From: Nocardiopsis flavescens
Lineage (GTDB): Bacteria; Actinomycetota; Actinomycetes; Streptosporangiales; Streptosporangiaceae
DNA length: 64,000 nt
Direction: 5' to 3'
NCBI RefSeq assembly: GCF_900141985.1
Contig: NZ_FQZK01000004.1
Location: 328,829 to 392,828, forward strand
The first letter of the stretch is position 1. The number at the start of each line of letters is the position of its first letter. The position numbers and the translations under genes are program-made. The notes under the pieces were generated by a model. That model did not search any database, had not been told where the DNA came from, and saw nothing but the letters and a program-made list of their open reading frames with translations. Positions 9,011 to 17,372 of the stretch are shown here, piece after piece.

Positions 9011-10940
9011 ACCGGTCGGCGGACCGCGGCCCCGGCCACAGCGGGAGGGTGTCGCTCCCAGCTCAGGTCGTGGGGGTGAGAGCTCGACCGGAGTTCTCCG
9101 AAAGCCCGGCCATCTGGAAACGGCGGCCAGCGGAGCGTGGACCTGGCCCCGGCGCAGTCGGGGTGCGGCAGCGTGGCGGGGCGGTGCGTTGGGCGCACAT
9201 CCTCAGTGGCGGGGGTGTCATCCGGGGCTGGGTCGAGCGAGGCGATCCCACCCCAGCCCTTGAGACGGGAGGAATGCCCCCTGCAAAGGACCAGGCGCGC
9301 GAGGAGCGGCCCGTACGTAGAGCACACCCATGCCCTCCTAATGCCGTAGGGGGTGAAGCGTGCGCTCTCTCTGGGCCTGAGGCACAGCCGGTGGGCGTTG
9401 ATCGCCACCCCGGCTCCAGGGGGTTGACGAGGGCGTACCTCCCTCCCCGGGCGCATGGGGGTGAAGGCCGCGCGTACCTACCCCGCCCAGCCAGTGGCGG
9501 TTGTCCACCCGCCCGGAGCCCTCAGCCACAGCCGGAGGGCGTCACGCCGACCTCAGGCCGCGCGGGGTAAGGCCGCGGGTACCTGCCCGCCGCGCTGCTG
9601 GGGGTTGTTCACCCGCTTTAACGCCGTGGGGGTGAAGCGTGCGCTGTCTTCGGGCCTCCAGCACAGCCGGTGAACATTGATCGCCACCCCGGCTCCAGGG
9701 GGTTGACGAGGGCGTACTTTCCCTCCGCAGCCACACGGGTTGAGGGCCGCGCGCACCTGCCCCGCCGCGCCACCGGGGGTCGTCCACCCGCTCGGATCCC
9801 CCAGCCACGGCCGGAGGGCACCGCTCCCACACCAGGCCGCGCGGGGTAGGGCCGCGCGCTCTTGTTCGGCCCGACCACAGGGGGTGTCGGGGCACACTCC
9901 CGCCTGCTCCGCCCCAGGGGGTGGGACGGACGTGGAGGCTTCCAGAACGGTCACCCGTTGGGAAGGGCGGTCTGTGGACGCGCCCGACCAGAACCTTTGG
10001 TCTCCAAGACGGTCACCGCTTGGAAAGGCACAGACCGGCGGAGCCGGATCCGCCCCCACGATGCAACGGACGGCAGACCACCAGGCAGACGTGTTGGGTG
10101 CACGTCCCGGGTGGTGGGGGTGCGCTTTCCGGGGGCGGGTCCGGGCGAGGCCTGCCCCGCCCGACCACGTGGAGAGGGAGGAAGGGTCCGACCGGGGCCG
10201 CGCGGTTGCTCACGACCTCGCTTGGAACACCAACCCCAGACGCAGTAACCAGCACCAAAGCACCCTCCCGCACCACAACGCACCGAGGCCGCGCGTGTGC
10301 GCCGCCCTCACCCCCGCGCGGCCAGGCGAGCAGGCACGCGCGGCCCTACCCCGCGCGACCTGAGGTGGGCGCGACACCCTCCGACTACGGCTGAGCGCTC
10401 CAGGCGGGTGGACAACACCCAGTGGCGCGGCCGGTAGGTGCGCGCGGCCTTCACCCCCGTGTGCCTGCGGAGCCGAGTACGCCCACCGAAACCCCTGGGA
10501 GTCGGGGTGGCGATCAATGCCGACCGGCTGTGCTTCAGGCCCAGAGAGAGCGCACGCTTCACCCCCTATGGCATTGGGAGGGCATGGGTGGGCTCTACGT
10601 ACGGGCCGCTCCTCGCGCGCCTGGTCCTTTGCAGGGGGCATTCCTCCCGCCGCTGTGTCTGGGCTGGGATCGCCTCGCTCGACCCAGCCCCGGATCACAC
10701 CCCCACCACCGTGGACGTGCGCCCAACGCACCGGCCCGCCGCTCTGCCGCACCCCGACCGCGCCGGGGCCAGGTCCACGCTCCGCTGGCCGCCGTTTCCA
10801 GATGGCTGAGCTCTTGGAGAACTCCGGTCGAGCTCTCACCCCCGCAACCTGGGGTGGGAGCGACACCCTCCCGCTGGGGCCGGGCGCCCCGGTCGGGTGG
10901 AAAACCACGTGGCCAAGGCCCCGGTCCGCCGACCGGCACG
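9010..10940. repeat. Long imperfect inverted repeat (arms ~560-600 bp, centre ~770 bp)
   Basis: The left arm, about 9010-9575, reappears inverted at about 10345-10940. Shared stretches can be followed without frameshift for most of the arm, for example the run coding WKRRPAERGPGPGAVGVRQ in one frame of both arms. Divergence is scattered substitutions, with the arm ends and the outer block differing more. The centre holds the second direct copy of the composite unit and the small D-type repeats. Confidence 0.8.
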
Positions 10941-10986
10941 GGCCGGGTGCCCCTCCCCGCCGGGGACCACCACCACGCAACACGAA

Positions 10987-11009
10987 GGGCGGGGCCGCCG
11001 GCCCCGCCC
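10987..11009 (-). terminator. Hairpin terminator of the livHMGF operon
   Basis: Ten-base perfect arms GGGCGGGGCC / GGCCCCGCCC with a 3-nt loop, 24 bp past the livF stop on the minus strand. Confidence 0.7.
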
Positions 11010-11032
11010 CCGTCAGGGGTCACCGCCCCCGG

Positions 11033-11893
11033 TCAGTCCTTCTTGCCGAGCGTCCCCAGGTACAGCTCGATGACGTTCGGGTCGTTCAGCAGGTCCGCAC
11101 CCGTACCCGTGTACGCGTTGCGCCCCTGGTCCAGCACGTACCCGCGGTCGCAGATCTGCAGGCAGCGGCGGGCGTTCTGCTCCACCATGATGACCGAGAC
11201 ACCGGCCTCGTTCACCTGCTTGACCCGCTTGAAGACCTCTTCCTGGTACAGCGGCGACAGGCCCGCCGTCGGCTCGTCCAGCAGCAGCACGGACGGGTCC
11301 ATCATCAGCGCCCGGCCCATCGCCACCATCTGGCGCTCACCGCCCGACAGCGACCCCGCCTTGGCCCGGCGGCGCTCCCCCAGCAGCGGGAACAGCCCCG
11401 CCACGAACGCGAACCGCTCCGCGAACGCCTTCGGCCGCAGGTAGGCCCCCATCTGGAGGTTCTCCTCGATCGTCAGCGACGGGAACACGTTCTGCGTCTG
11501 CGGGACGTACCCCACACCGCGCTCCACCAGGCTGTGCGCCGGCAGGCCCGCGATGCTCGTACCCCGCAGCGTCAGCCCGCCCTCCCGGACCGGGATCAGC
11601 CCGAAGATCGTCTTGATCAGCGTCGACTTCCCGGCGCCGTTCGGGCCGATGATGGCCACGACCTCGCCCTCGGTCAACGTCAGGGTGCACCCGTTCAGGA
11701 TGTTCACCCCGGGCACGTACCCGGCCACCAGCTCCTTGGCCAGCACCAGGTAGTCCTCCGGAGCACCCACCTCCACGGACTCCTCCATGGCCTGCTCCAG
11801 CAGCTCCTCACGGTGCTCCTGCGCGACCACGGCCTCCTCCGCCGACTCCGGGATCTCCTCCAGGTCCGGCTTCAGGTCCCCGTTCTCACTCAT
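11033..11893 (-). CDS. livF: Branched-chain amino acid ABC transporter ATP-binding protein LivF
   Basis: A 286-residue ATPase started at the ATG at 11893, just 2 bp after the livG stop; an open frame continuing upstream is only readthrough. Walker A is IIGPNGAGKSTLIKT, the signature is LSGGERQMVAMGRALM and Walker B is VLLLDEPTAGLSP. The overall form matches LivF, the shorter of the two Liv ATPases. It has an atypical acidic N-terminal extension of about 50 residues, rich in Glu, before the ATPase core. It pairs with LivG on the cytoplasmic face of LivHM to energise uptake. It is the last gene of the minus-strand operon. Confidence 0.95.
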   Translation of the reverse strand: MSENGDLKPDLEEIPESAEEAVVAQEHREELLEQAMEESVEVGAPEDYLVLAKELVAGYVPGVNILNGCTLTLTEGEVVAIIGPNGAGKSTLIKTIFGLIPVREGGLTLRGTSIAGLPAHSLVERGVGYVPQTQNVFPSLTIEENLQMGAYLRPKAFAERFAFVAGLFPLLGERRRAKAGSLSGGERQMVAMGRALMMDPSVLLLDEPTAGLSPLYQEEVFKRVKQVNEAGVSVIMVEQNARRCLQICDRGYVLDQGRNAYTGTGADLLNDPNVIELYLGTLGKKD

Positions 11894-11895
11894 GC

Positions 11896-12729
11896 TCAGT
11901 CCTCCTCGCGGGAACCCAGGTAGGCATCGATGACCTGCTGGTTCGAGCGGATGTCCGACGGGCGCCCCTCGGCGATGACCTGGCCCTGCGCGAGCACCAC
12001 GATCCAGTCGCTGATGCCCATGATCACGTCCATGTCGTGCTCCACGAACAGGACCGTCTTGCCCTCGTCGCGCAACGACGTGATGTGGCCCAGCAGCGAC
12101 TGCACCAGCGCCGGGTTCACCCCCGCCATCGGCTCGTCCAGCATGATCATGTCCGGGTCCGTCATGAGCGCCCGCGCCATCTCCAGCAGCTTGCGCTGGC
12201 CGCCCGACAGGGACCCGGCCATGTCGTCGCGCTTGGCGATGAGCTTGAAGCGCTCCAGCAGCTCCATCGCCCGCTCGGTGTTGGCCTTCTCCTGGCGCTT
12301 CCACAGCGGCCGCGCGAACGCGCCCGCCATGCGCTCGCCCGCCTGCCCCTTGGCACCCAGCAGCATGTTGTCGAGCACCGTGAGCCGGGTCAGCGCCTTG
12401 GTCAGCTGGAACGTGCGCACCATCCCGGCCCGCGCCACCTGGTGACCGCGCTTGCCGCTGATCGTGCGCCCCTGGAACGACCACGTCCCCTTGTCCACCC
12501 GGTCGAAACCGGTCAACAGGTTGAACAGGGTCGACTTGCCGGCGCCGTTCGGGCCGATCAGCGCCGTGATCGTCCCGCGCTGCACCTCCAGGTGCCCCAC
12601 GTCCACGGCGGTCAGACCGCCGAAGGAGCGCCGCACGTCGTCGACCACCAGGATCGGATCGGCCTTCTTGGACCCCGGCACCGTCTCGGCGTCCGACATC
12701 CGGTCGACCACCGTCTCGTCACTTGACAT
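11896..12729 (-). CDS. livG: Branched-chain amino acid ABC transporter ATP-binding protein LivG
   Basis: A 277-residue ATPase with Walker A LIGPNGAGKSTLFNLLTG, signature SLSGGQRKLLEMARAL and Walker B IMLDEPMAGVNP. The MAGVNP and the C-terminal RSNQQVIDAYLG ending are characteristic of LivG. An N-terminal extension of about 30 residues precedes the domain. The start overlaps the livM stop by 11 bp, indicating translational coupling, and livF follows after 2 bp. Partner of LivF in the transporter. Confidence 0.95.
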   Translation of the reverse strand: MSSDETVVDRMSDAETVPGSKKADPILVVDDVRRSFGGLTAVDVGHLEVQRGTITALIGPNGAGKSTLFNLLTGFDRVDKGTWSFQGRTISGKRGHQVARAGMVRTFQLTKALTRLTVLDNMLLGAKGQAGERMAGAFARPLWKRQEKANTERAMELLERFKLIAKRDDMAGSLSGGQRKLLEMARALMTDPDMIMLDEPMAGVNPALVQSLLGHITSLRDEGKTVLFVEHDMDVIMGISDWIVVLAQGQVIAEGRPSDIRSNQQVIDAYLGSREED

Positions 12730-13711
12730 TGATCAGCATCTCCTTGCGGTCCCCGATCAGGCCCTGTGGACGGAACACGATCAGCAGCACCAGCAGCAGA
12801 CCCGCGAACGCCAGCTGGAGCGCACCGTAGTCCGGGCCGTCCAGGAAGGGCATCAGCCCCAGGTCCCGGCCCAGGTACTTGAGCAGGCCGTCCGTGAAGT
12901 TCATCAGGAACCAGAACGTCATCGCCCCGATGACCGGGCCGAACACCCGGCCCGCACCGCCCAGCAGCAGGATCGCCCACAGGAAGAACGTCACCTGCGG
13001 CTTGAACTGGTCCGGCTGGATCGACGCCTGGTGCACCGCCATCATGCAGCCCGCCAGGGCGCCGATCAGGCCGCCCAGCACCAGGATCTGCATCTTGTAC
13101 GCGAACACGTTCTTGCCCAGGCTGCGGACCGCGTCCTCGTCCTCGCGGATGCCCTTGATCACACGGCCCCACGGGCTGTGGATGAGCAGCCACGTCAGCC
13201 CCACCATCAACAGCACCAGGGACCAGGTGACCACCATCGTCCACAGGTGGGCGCCCGTGTACGTCAGGTCGCCGATCCCGTACCGGCCGCCGGGATCGAA
13301 CGGGTTCAGCGCGCGGAAGTCGCCCGCCAGGTTCTGGAGCCCGTACACGCCGCCGGTCAGCGGCTCGGCGAACCCCGCCCGGTAGACCAGCCGGAGCACT
13401 TCCGCCGCCGCGATCGTCGTGATCGACAGGTAGTCCGCCCGCAGGCGCAGGGTCGGGATGCCCAGCAGCAGCGCCAGCACCAGCGCGCACAGCAGGCCCA
13501 CACCGAAACCGACGAACAGCGGCAGCCCGAACACCGACACGCTGATACCGACGCCGTACGCGCCCACCAGCATGAAGCCGACCTGGCCGAAGTTCAGCAG
13601 ACCCGTGTACCCGAAGTGCAGGTTCAGGCCGATGGCCGCCAGCGCGTAGATCGCCGCGATCGGGCCGAGGGCCGACCGGACCGACTCGACCAGGATAGAA
13701 AGGATGTCCAT
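12719..13711 (-). CDS. livM: Branched-chain amino acid ABC transporter permease LivM
   Basis: A 330-residue polytopic membrane protein with about eight to nine hydrophobic segments. LivM signatures include YAALAIGLNLHFGYTGLLNFGQVGFM-like residues near the N-terminus, GRVIKGIREDEDAVRSLGKNVFAYK in the cytoplasmic loop that contacts the ATPases, and FRPQGLIGDRKE at the C-terminus. It sits 11 bp downstream of livH and overlaps livG by 11 bp, so it is the second gene of livHMGF. Confidence 0.95.
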   Translation of the reverse strand: MDILSILVESVRSALGPIAAIYALAAIGLNLHFGYTGLLNFGQVGFMLVGAYGVGISVSVFGLPLFVGFGVGLLCALVLALLLGIPTLRLRADYLSITTIAAAEVLRLVYRAGFAEPLTGGVYGLQNLAGDFRALNPFDPGGRYGIGDLTYTGAHLWTMVVTWSLVLLMVGLTWLLIHSPWGRVIKGIREDEDAVRSLGKNVFAYKMQILVLGGLIGALAGCMMAVHQASIQPDQFKPQVTFFLWAILLLGGAGRVFGPVIGAMTFWFLMNFTDGLLKYLGRDLGLMPFLDGPDYGALQLAFAGLLLVLLIVFRPQGLIGDRKEMLINVK

Positions 13712-13722
13712 CGTCTTCTCTC

Positions 13723-15285
13723 CTAGCCGACCCGCTCAGCGCGGCCGAGCAGGCCCTGGGGCCTGAACAGCAGCATGAGGATCATCAAAGCCAGGGCCCA
13801 CGCCTGCATCAGCTGCGACGGGAACCACAGGGTGGACAGCATCGCGACCAGGCCGACGGCGATACCGCCGACCATCGCGCCGTAGGCCGTGCCCAGGCCG
13901 CCCAGGATCACCGCCGCGAACATCATCAGCAGCAGGCGGAAGCCCATCTCGTACTGCACGACCTGGTTGAGGCCGTACAGGACGCCGCCCAGGGCCGCCA
14001 GACCGCCGCCCAGGCCCCACACGTACAGGGTGACCCGGTCCACGTCGATACCCGACGACTCCGCCAGGTCCCGGTTGTCCGACACCGCGCGCATCGCCTT
14101 GCCGATCCGGGTGAACTGGAGCAGGCACGCCACCAGGACCAGGACCACGACCGCCACGCCCATGATCACCAGGTCGCGCGGGGGCATCGCGATCGGCCCC
14201 AGGCGCACCACCTCCTGGATCTGGAAGCCGGCGTACCGGCTGCGGTCGGCGCCGAACAGCACCAGGATCACGTGGCGCAGGATCAGCGCCAGACCGATCG
14301 ACACGATGAACATCTGGATCAGCGCCACGTGGCGGCGGCGCAGCGGGCGCCACAGGTACCGCTCCATGGAGGCGCCGAGCACGGCGCCCATGACCACGGC
14401 GATGCCCGCCGCGATCCACAGGGGGACCTTCCAGCCGACCGCGTCGCCCAGCACGCCGAGCACGGTGGCCAGCGCGATGCCCGCGACGATCGACGACCAC
14501 TGGGCCACGATCAGGGCGGTGCGCGACAGCCGGGTCTCCAGGAGGGCGCCGATGAGGATCGCGCCCCCCAGGCCCGCGAAGATCGCGAGCAGGGAGTTGC
14601 CCATGCCGGCCGCGCCGCTGCTGAACACCAGGGCGACCATGGCGCCGAAGGTGACCATGTCGCCGTGGGCGAAGTTGATCATCTTGGTCGAGCCGAAGAT
14701 CAGCGACAGGCCGATCGCCGAGATCGCGATCACCAGGCCGAAGAGGAGGCCGGCCGCGGTCAGCTGGATGAACCGGCTGCCGAAGGTTCCGCCCGAGGCG
14801 GGGGCCACGTCGCCCTCTTCCGAGGCGGCGTCCCCGTCTTCGGGGGTCTCCGAGTCCGCGTCGGACGGGGACTGCGTCCCGGACGGTTCGTCACCTCCGC
14901 CCGCGGACTCCAGGGCGATGATCAGCGGGCGCTGGTCGCCCGCCTCCACCTCCACCTCGGTCTCTCCGTCGACGAGAATGGCCGTCTCTCGCACGGCGAA
15001 CTCTGCGGGGACCGAATCCTGGTCCACCACGACGCGGTAGGTGCCCGGTCCGGGCAGCTCCACCACCCAATTTCCTTCAGGGTCGGTCTCCGCCGCACCG
15101 GTCTCGTCCTCACCGTCGAACACCTGGATCGTGATGCCTTCGACACCCTGATCCCGGTCGTCCGGGTTGCGGATCTGACCCTGCAGCGTTTCACCGCCCT
15201 GTTCGTCCGCCGTCGCCGCCGGCCCGGGGATCACCAGGATGGCGGTGATCAGGGCGAGCAGCACGGTCACGAGGCGTGTGCGCAC
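13723..15285 (-). CDS. livH: Branched-chain amino acid ABC transporter permease LivH with an N-terminal secreted beta-rich domain
   Basis: I choose the GTG at 15285, because AAGGAG lies 5 nt upstream, giving 520 residues; the open frame extends to 15348. Residues 1-26 form a classic signal peptide ending AATA. Residues about 33-125 look like a Cna-B/carboxypeptidase-regulatory beta sandwich (EGITIQVFDGEDETG, ETDPEGNWVVELPGPGTYRVVV). A Ser/Asp/Glu linker follows (about 126-165), then a normal LivH permease of about 350 residues with INFAHGDMVTFGA, GKAMRAVSDNRDLAESSGID and FRPQGLLG. Typical LivH is about 290-310 residues with no such ectodomain. First gene of livHMGF. Confidence 0.93.
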   Translation of the reverse strand: MRTRLVTVLLALITAILVIPGPAATADEQGGETLQGQIRNPDDRDQGVEGITIQVFDGEDETGAAETDPEGNWVVELPGPGTYRVVVDQDSVPAEFAVRETAILVDGETEVEVEAGDQRPLIIALESAGGGDEPSGTQSPSDADSETPEDGDAASEEGDVAPASGGTFGSRFIQLTAAGLLFGLVIAISAIGLSLIFGSTKMINFAHGDMVTFGAMVALVFSSGAAGMGNSLLAIFAGLGGAILIGALLETRLSRTALIVAQWSSIVAGIALATVLGVLGDAVGWKVPLWIAAGIAVVMGAVLGASMERYLWRPLRRRHVALIQMFIVSIGLALILRHVILVLFGADRSRYAGFQIQEVVRLGPIAMPPRDLVIMGVAVVVLVLVACLLQFTRIGKAMRAVSDNRDLAESSGIDVDRVTLYVWGLGGGLAALGGVLYGLNQVVQYEMGFRLLLMMFAAVILGGLGTAYGAMVGGIAVGLVAMLSTLWFPSQLMQAWALALMILMLLFRPQGLLGRAERVG

Positions 15286-15622
15286 GCGCGCTCCTTGCGC
15301 ATCTGAGGGTGGCGGTGCCGTATGCGCGCATTCGACACCGCTGTCCATTGCTGTTCGGTGCGGTGAGTTTAGCCCGGTTTAGGCTGGTCATTCAGCTTCG
15401 CTTAAACCACGTGACCCAAATGTCACCCCATCGTTCAGAAACGAGACCCAACCGTCACGAAACCCCCCTTGACGCTAGACGCCTGTCTCGTTTCCCACGC
15501 TCTGAGTGATCGATCTGCACATTTCCCACGCGTTTCGTGCGCGCCCCGACATGACGAACGCATGACGAAGGGGCCGCACCCTCCGGGTGCGACCCCTGTT
15601 CAGTCCGCCTGCGAGTGGATCG
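15286..15622. other. Intergenic region: livH promoter side and pdtaR 3' end
   Basis: Contains the livH ribosome site and, more upstream, a lower-GC stretch (15360-15540) that should hold the livHMGF promoter. No ORF or RNA recognised. A terminator for the upstream minus-strand gene lies at 15570-15596. Confidence 0.5.
15570..15596 (-). terminator. Hairpin terminator after the ANTAR response regulator
   Basis: Twelve-base arms GGGGCCGCACCC / GGGTGCGACCCC with one mismatch and a TCC loop, just past the stop at 15623. Confidence 0.7.
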
Positions 15623-16219
15623 TTAGGCCTGCTTGCCCCCCAGGGTCTCCACGACCGTCTCCGCCACCCTGCGCATCGTCAAGCGGCGGTCCATGGAGTT
15701 CTTCTGGATCCACCGGAACGCCTCGGGCTCGCTCATGCCGTGCCGGCTCTGGAGCAGGCCCTTGGCCTGCTCCACCAGCTTGCGCGTCTCCAGCCGCTCC
15801 TGGAGGCTGCCGACCTCGGCCTCCAGCGCCGCCAGCTCGGCGTACCGGGAGGTCGCCATCTCGATGGCGGGCACCAGGTCGGCCTTGCTGAACGGTTTCA
15901 CCAGGTAGGCCATGGCCCCCGCGTCGCGCGCCCGCTCCACCAGCTCGCGCTGGGAGAACGCCGTCAGGATCACCACGGGGGCGATCCGCTCCCCGGCGAT
16001 CCGCTCGGCGGCCGAGAGGCCGTCGAGCACGGGCATCTTGATGTCGGTGATCACCAGGTCCGGCTTGAGCTCGCGAGCGAGCCGGATGGCGGTCTCCCCG
16101 TCCCCGGCCTCACCGACGACGGCGTAGCCGTCCTCTTCGAGCATCTCCTTGAGGTCCAGGCGGATCAGGGCCTCGTCTTCCGCGATCACCACGCGGCTCT
16201 GCGTCCTCGTCACGTACAT
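15623..16219 (-). CDS. pdtaR: ANTAR-domain response regulator (PdtaR-like)
   Basis: A 198-residue protein from the ATG at 16219; the frame is open to 16264 and a GTG two codons later (16213) is also possible. The receiver domain (about 8-125) has the acidic pocket E14-D15, phospho-acceptor Asp59 in VITDIKMPVLDG, and Lys in LVKPFS. A coiled segment (about 130-150) leads into a C-terminal ANTAR domain with KLVEQAKGLLQSRHGMSEPEAFRWIQKNSMDRR. ANTAR domains bind twin-hexaloop RNAs and prevent transcription termination. This family matches mycobacterial PdtaR (Rv1626). The partner kinase is not in the window. It is divergent from the tRNA at 16357. Confidence 0.93.
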   Translation of the reverse strand: MYVTRTQSRVVIAEDEALIRLDLKEMLEEDGYAVVGEAGDGETAIRLARELKPDLVITDIKMPVLDGLSAAERIAGERIAPVVILTAFSQRELVERARDAGAMAYLVKPFSKADLVPAIEMATSRYAELAALEAEVGSLQERLETRKLVEQAKGLLQSRHGMSEPEAFRWIQKNSMDRRLTMRRVAETVVETLGGKQA

Positions 16220-16356
16220 GAGGTTACCGAGATCCGATAGGATGCTGATCGTCGGACCCGGCAATGCTGGCCAATCGTGACATCACTGTTGGCCCCTCGC
16301 CGCCGGTCCCCTGCATAGGGACTACCGTGAAGCCAAACCGGACATAAGCCCCAAGC

Positions 16357-16430
16357 GCCCTGATATCCCAACAGGCAGAGGAAAACGGCTCAAACCCGTT
16401 ACAGTGTGGGTTCGAATCCCACTCAGGGCA
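16357..16430 (+). tRNA. tRNA with CAA anticodon (Leu), class I shape without a long variable arm
   Basis: A 74-nt cloverleaf. The acceptor arms GCCCTGA (16357-16363) and TCAGGGC (16423-16429) pair fully, with discriminator A at 16430. The anticodon arm AACGG-CTCAAAC-CCGTT gives anticodon CAA (16391-16393) with U33. The T arm GTGGG-TTCGAAT-CCCAC is perfect. U8, A14 and G18G19 are present. The D stem (TCCC/AGGA) has one C-A mismatch. The variable loop is only five nt (ACAGT), whereas bacterial tRNA-Leu normally carries a long variable arm. The 3' CCA is not encoded. It could be a divergent Leu tRNA or a special-purpose tRNA. Confidence 0.82.
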
Positions 16431-16439
16431 CAAGCAAAC

Positions 16440-16464
16440 GAAAGCCGCCCATCGGGCGGCTTTC
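16440..16464 (+). terminator. Terminator after the tRNA
   Basis: Eleven-base perfect arms GAAAGCCGCCC / GGGCGGCTTTC with a 3-nt ATC loop, followed by TTCATTTC, 9 nt after the tRNA end. Confidence 0.88.
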
Positions 16465-16538
16465 TTCATTTCAGACATAACACCCTGACCTGCATGGACA
16501 CCAAGGGGATGTCGCAGGTGTGAGCAAGCATTCACAGC

Positions 16539-17333
16539 ATGTACTCACGCGAAGTCGTCGACAAAGCCCTCCACCTCCACTCCCAGGGGCACAGCGACCG
16601 GGCCGTCGCCAACGCCTGTGGGGTCTCCCTATGGACGGTCAGGCACTGGCGCTACGGACGGCGCCGGGGTGCCGACGTCGAAGCCCGCCGCCGGGATCGC
16701 ACGTCCTGCTGCCCCAAGTGCAGCAGTGGTCACCTGGCTCCAGAAGCCTACGCCTACCTGCTCGGGCTGTACCTCGGCGACGGCTACATCGGTCGGATCC
16801 GCAACGGAGTCGACTATTTGGCGATCTTGTGCGCCGACGCTTGGCCTGAACTGATGAGCGAATGTGCACAGGCCCTCGCCCAGGTCTTCCCCGTGAAGGT
16901 GTACCGCGTCCAACGCCAGGGCTCTACCGAGGTCAAGGCGGCATCCAAACACTGGCGCTGCGTCTTCCCCCAGCACGGCCCTGGAAGGAAACACACCCGC
17001 CGGATCATCCTCGAACCCTGGCAGCGGGAGATCGTGGACGCCCACCCCGAGAAGTTCGTCCGGGGCCTCATGCACTCCGACGGCTGGCGCGGCGTCAACC
17101 GGGTGCGCCAGCGCACGCCACGGGGCTGGAAGTACTACGAGTACCCCCGCTACGACTTCGTCAACGCATCCCGGGACATCGTGAACCTCATGACCGACGC
17201 CCTCGACCTCCTGGGCGTCCCCTGGACGGAACGGGTGCAGCGGCGCCCCCCGCACCAGGACAGGATCACCGTGTCGGTCGCCCGGAGGGACGCCGTCGCG
17301 CGGCTCGATGAGTTCGTGGGGGCCAAGGGCTAG
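16539..17333 (+). CDS. Free-standing LAGLIDADG-type homing-endonuclease-like protein with HTH and zinc-knuckle
   Basis: A 264-residue protein. Residues 3-40 form a helix-turn-helix of the resolvase/transposase type (SDRAVANACGVSLWTVRHW). C57-C58-x2-C61 and H65 may form a small zinc knuckle. Two LAGLIDADG helices follow: LLGLYLGDGYI at 74-84 (acidic Asp81) and FVRGLMHSDGW at 173-183 (Asp181), about 100 residues apart as in a one-chain two-motif enzyme. A DNA-cleaving or DNA-binding role is likely from the family; many such actinobacterial proteins are annotated simply as HTH regulators. It starts 109 bp after the tRNA with CAA anticodon, is not inside an intron, and ends before a terminator at 17338-17363. 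Confidence 0.82.
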   Translation: MYSREVVDKALHLHSQGHSDRAVANACGVSLWTVRHWRYGRRRGADVEARRRDRTSCCPKCSSGHLAPEAYAYLLGLYLGDGYIGRIRNGVDYLAILCADAWPELMSECAQALAQVFPVKVYRVQRQGSTEVKAASKHWRCVFPQHGPGRKHTRRIILEPWQREIVDAHPEKFVRGLMHSDGWRGVNRVRQRTPRGWKYYEYPRYDFVNASRDIVNLMTDALDLLGVPWTERVQRRPPHQDRITVSVARRDAVARLDEFVGAKG

Positions 17334-17337
17334 CGGT

Positions 17338-17363
17338 GGGCCCGGGCTCGGCTGCCCGGGCCC
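17338..17363. terminator. Hairpin terminator between the LAGLIDADG gene and gap
   Basis: Nine-base perfect arms GGGCCCGGG / CCCGGGCCC with an 8-nt loop between convergent genes. Confidence 0.7.
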
Positions 17364-17372
17364 CCGGAGGGC

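Larger units (their letters stand above)
8693..11032. repeat. 2.3-kb non-coding mosaic repeat region between livK and livF
   Basis: No believable gene is present: the open frames on both strands are Pro/Arg/Gly-rich mirror images of one another. The region is built from repeated blocks. These are a 64-bp-period pair (8884 onward), a composite unit of about 230 bp present twice directly (9345-9571 and 9625-9856, period 279) and once inverted (10345-10575), and a further ~285-bp block (9060-9345) whose only full inverted partner is 10575-10860, plus a degenerate partial copy near 10090-10160. Two degenerate ~28-bp repeats lie at about 9942-10030. No transposase, tRNA or CRISPR-type spacing is visible. 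Confidence 0.8.

Noticed and set aside
8977..9570. Plus- and minus-strand ORFs in the liv repeat region that keep their frame in both arms
   Set aside because: Long frames are expected in this GC composition, no start/ribosome-site or domain is recognisable, and both strands stay open at the same time. Frame retention is explained by the low indel rate between arms.
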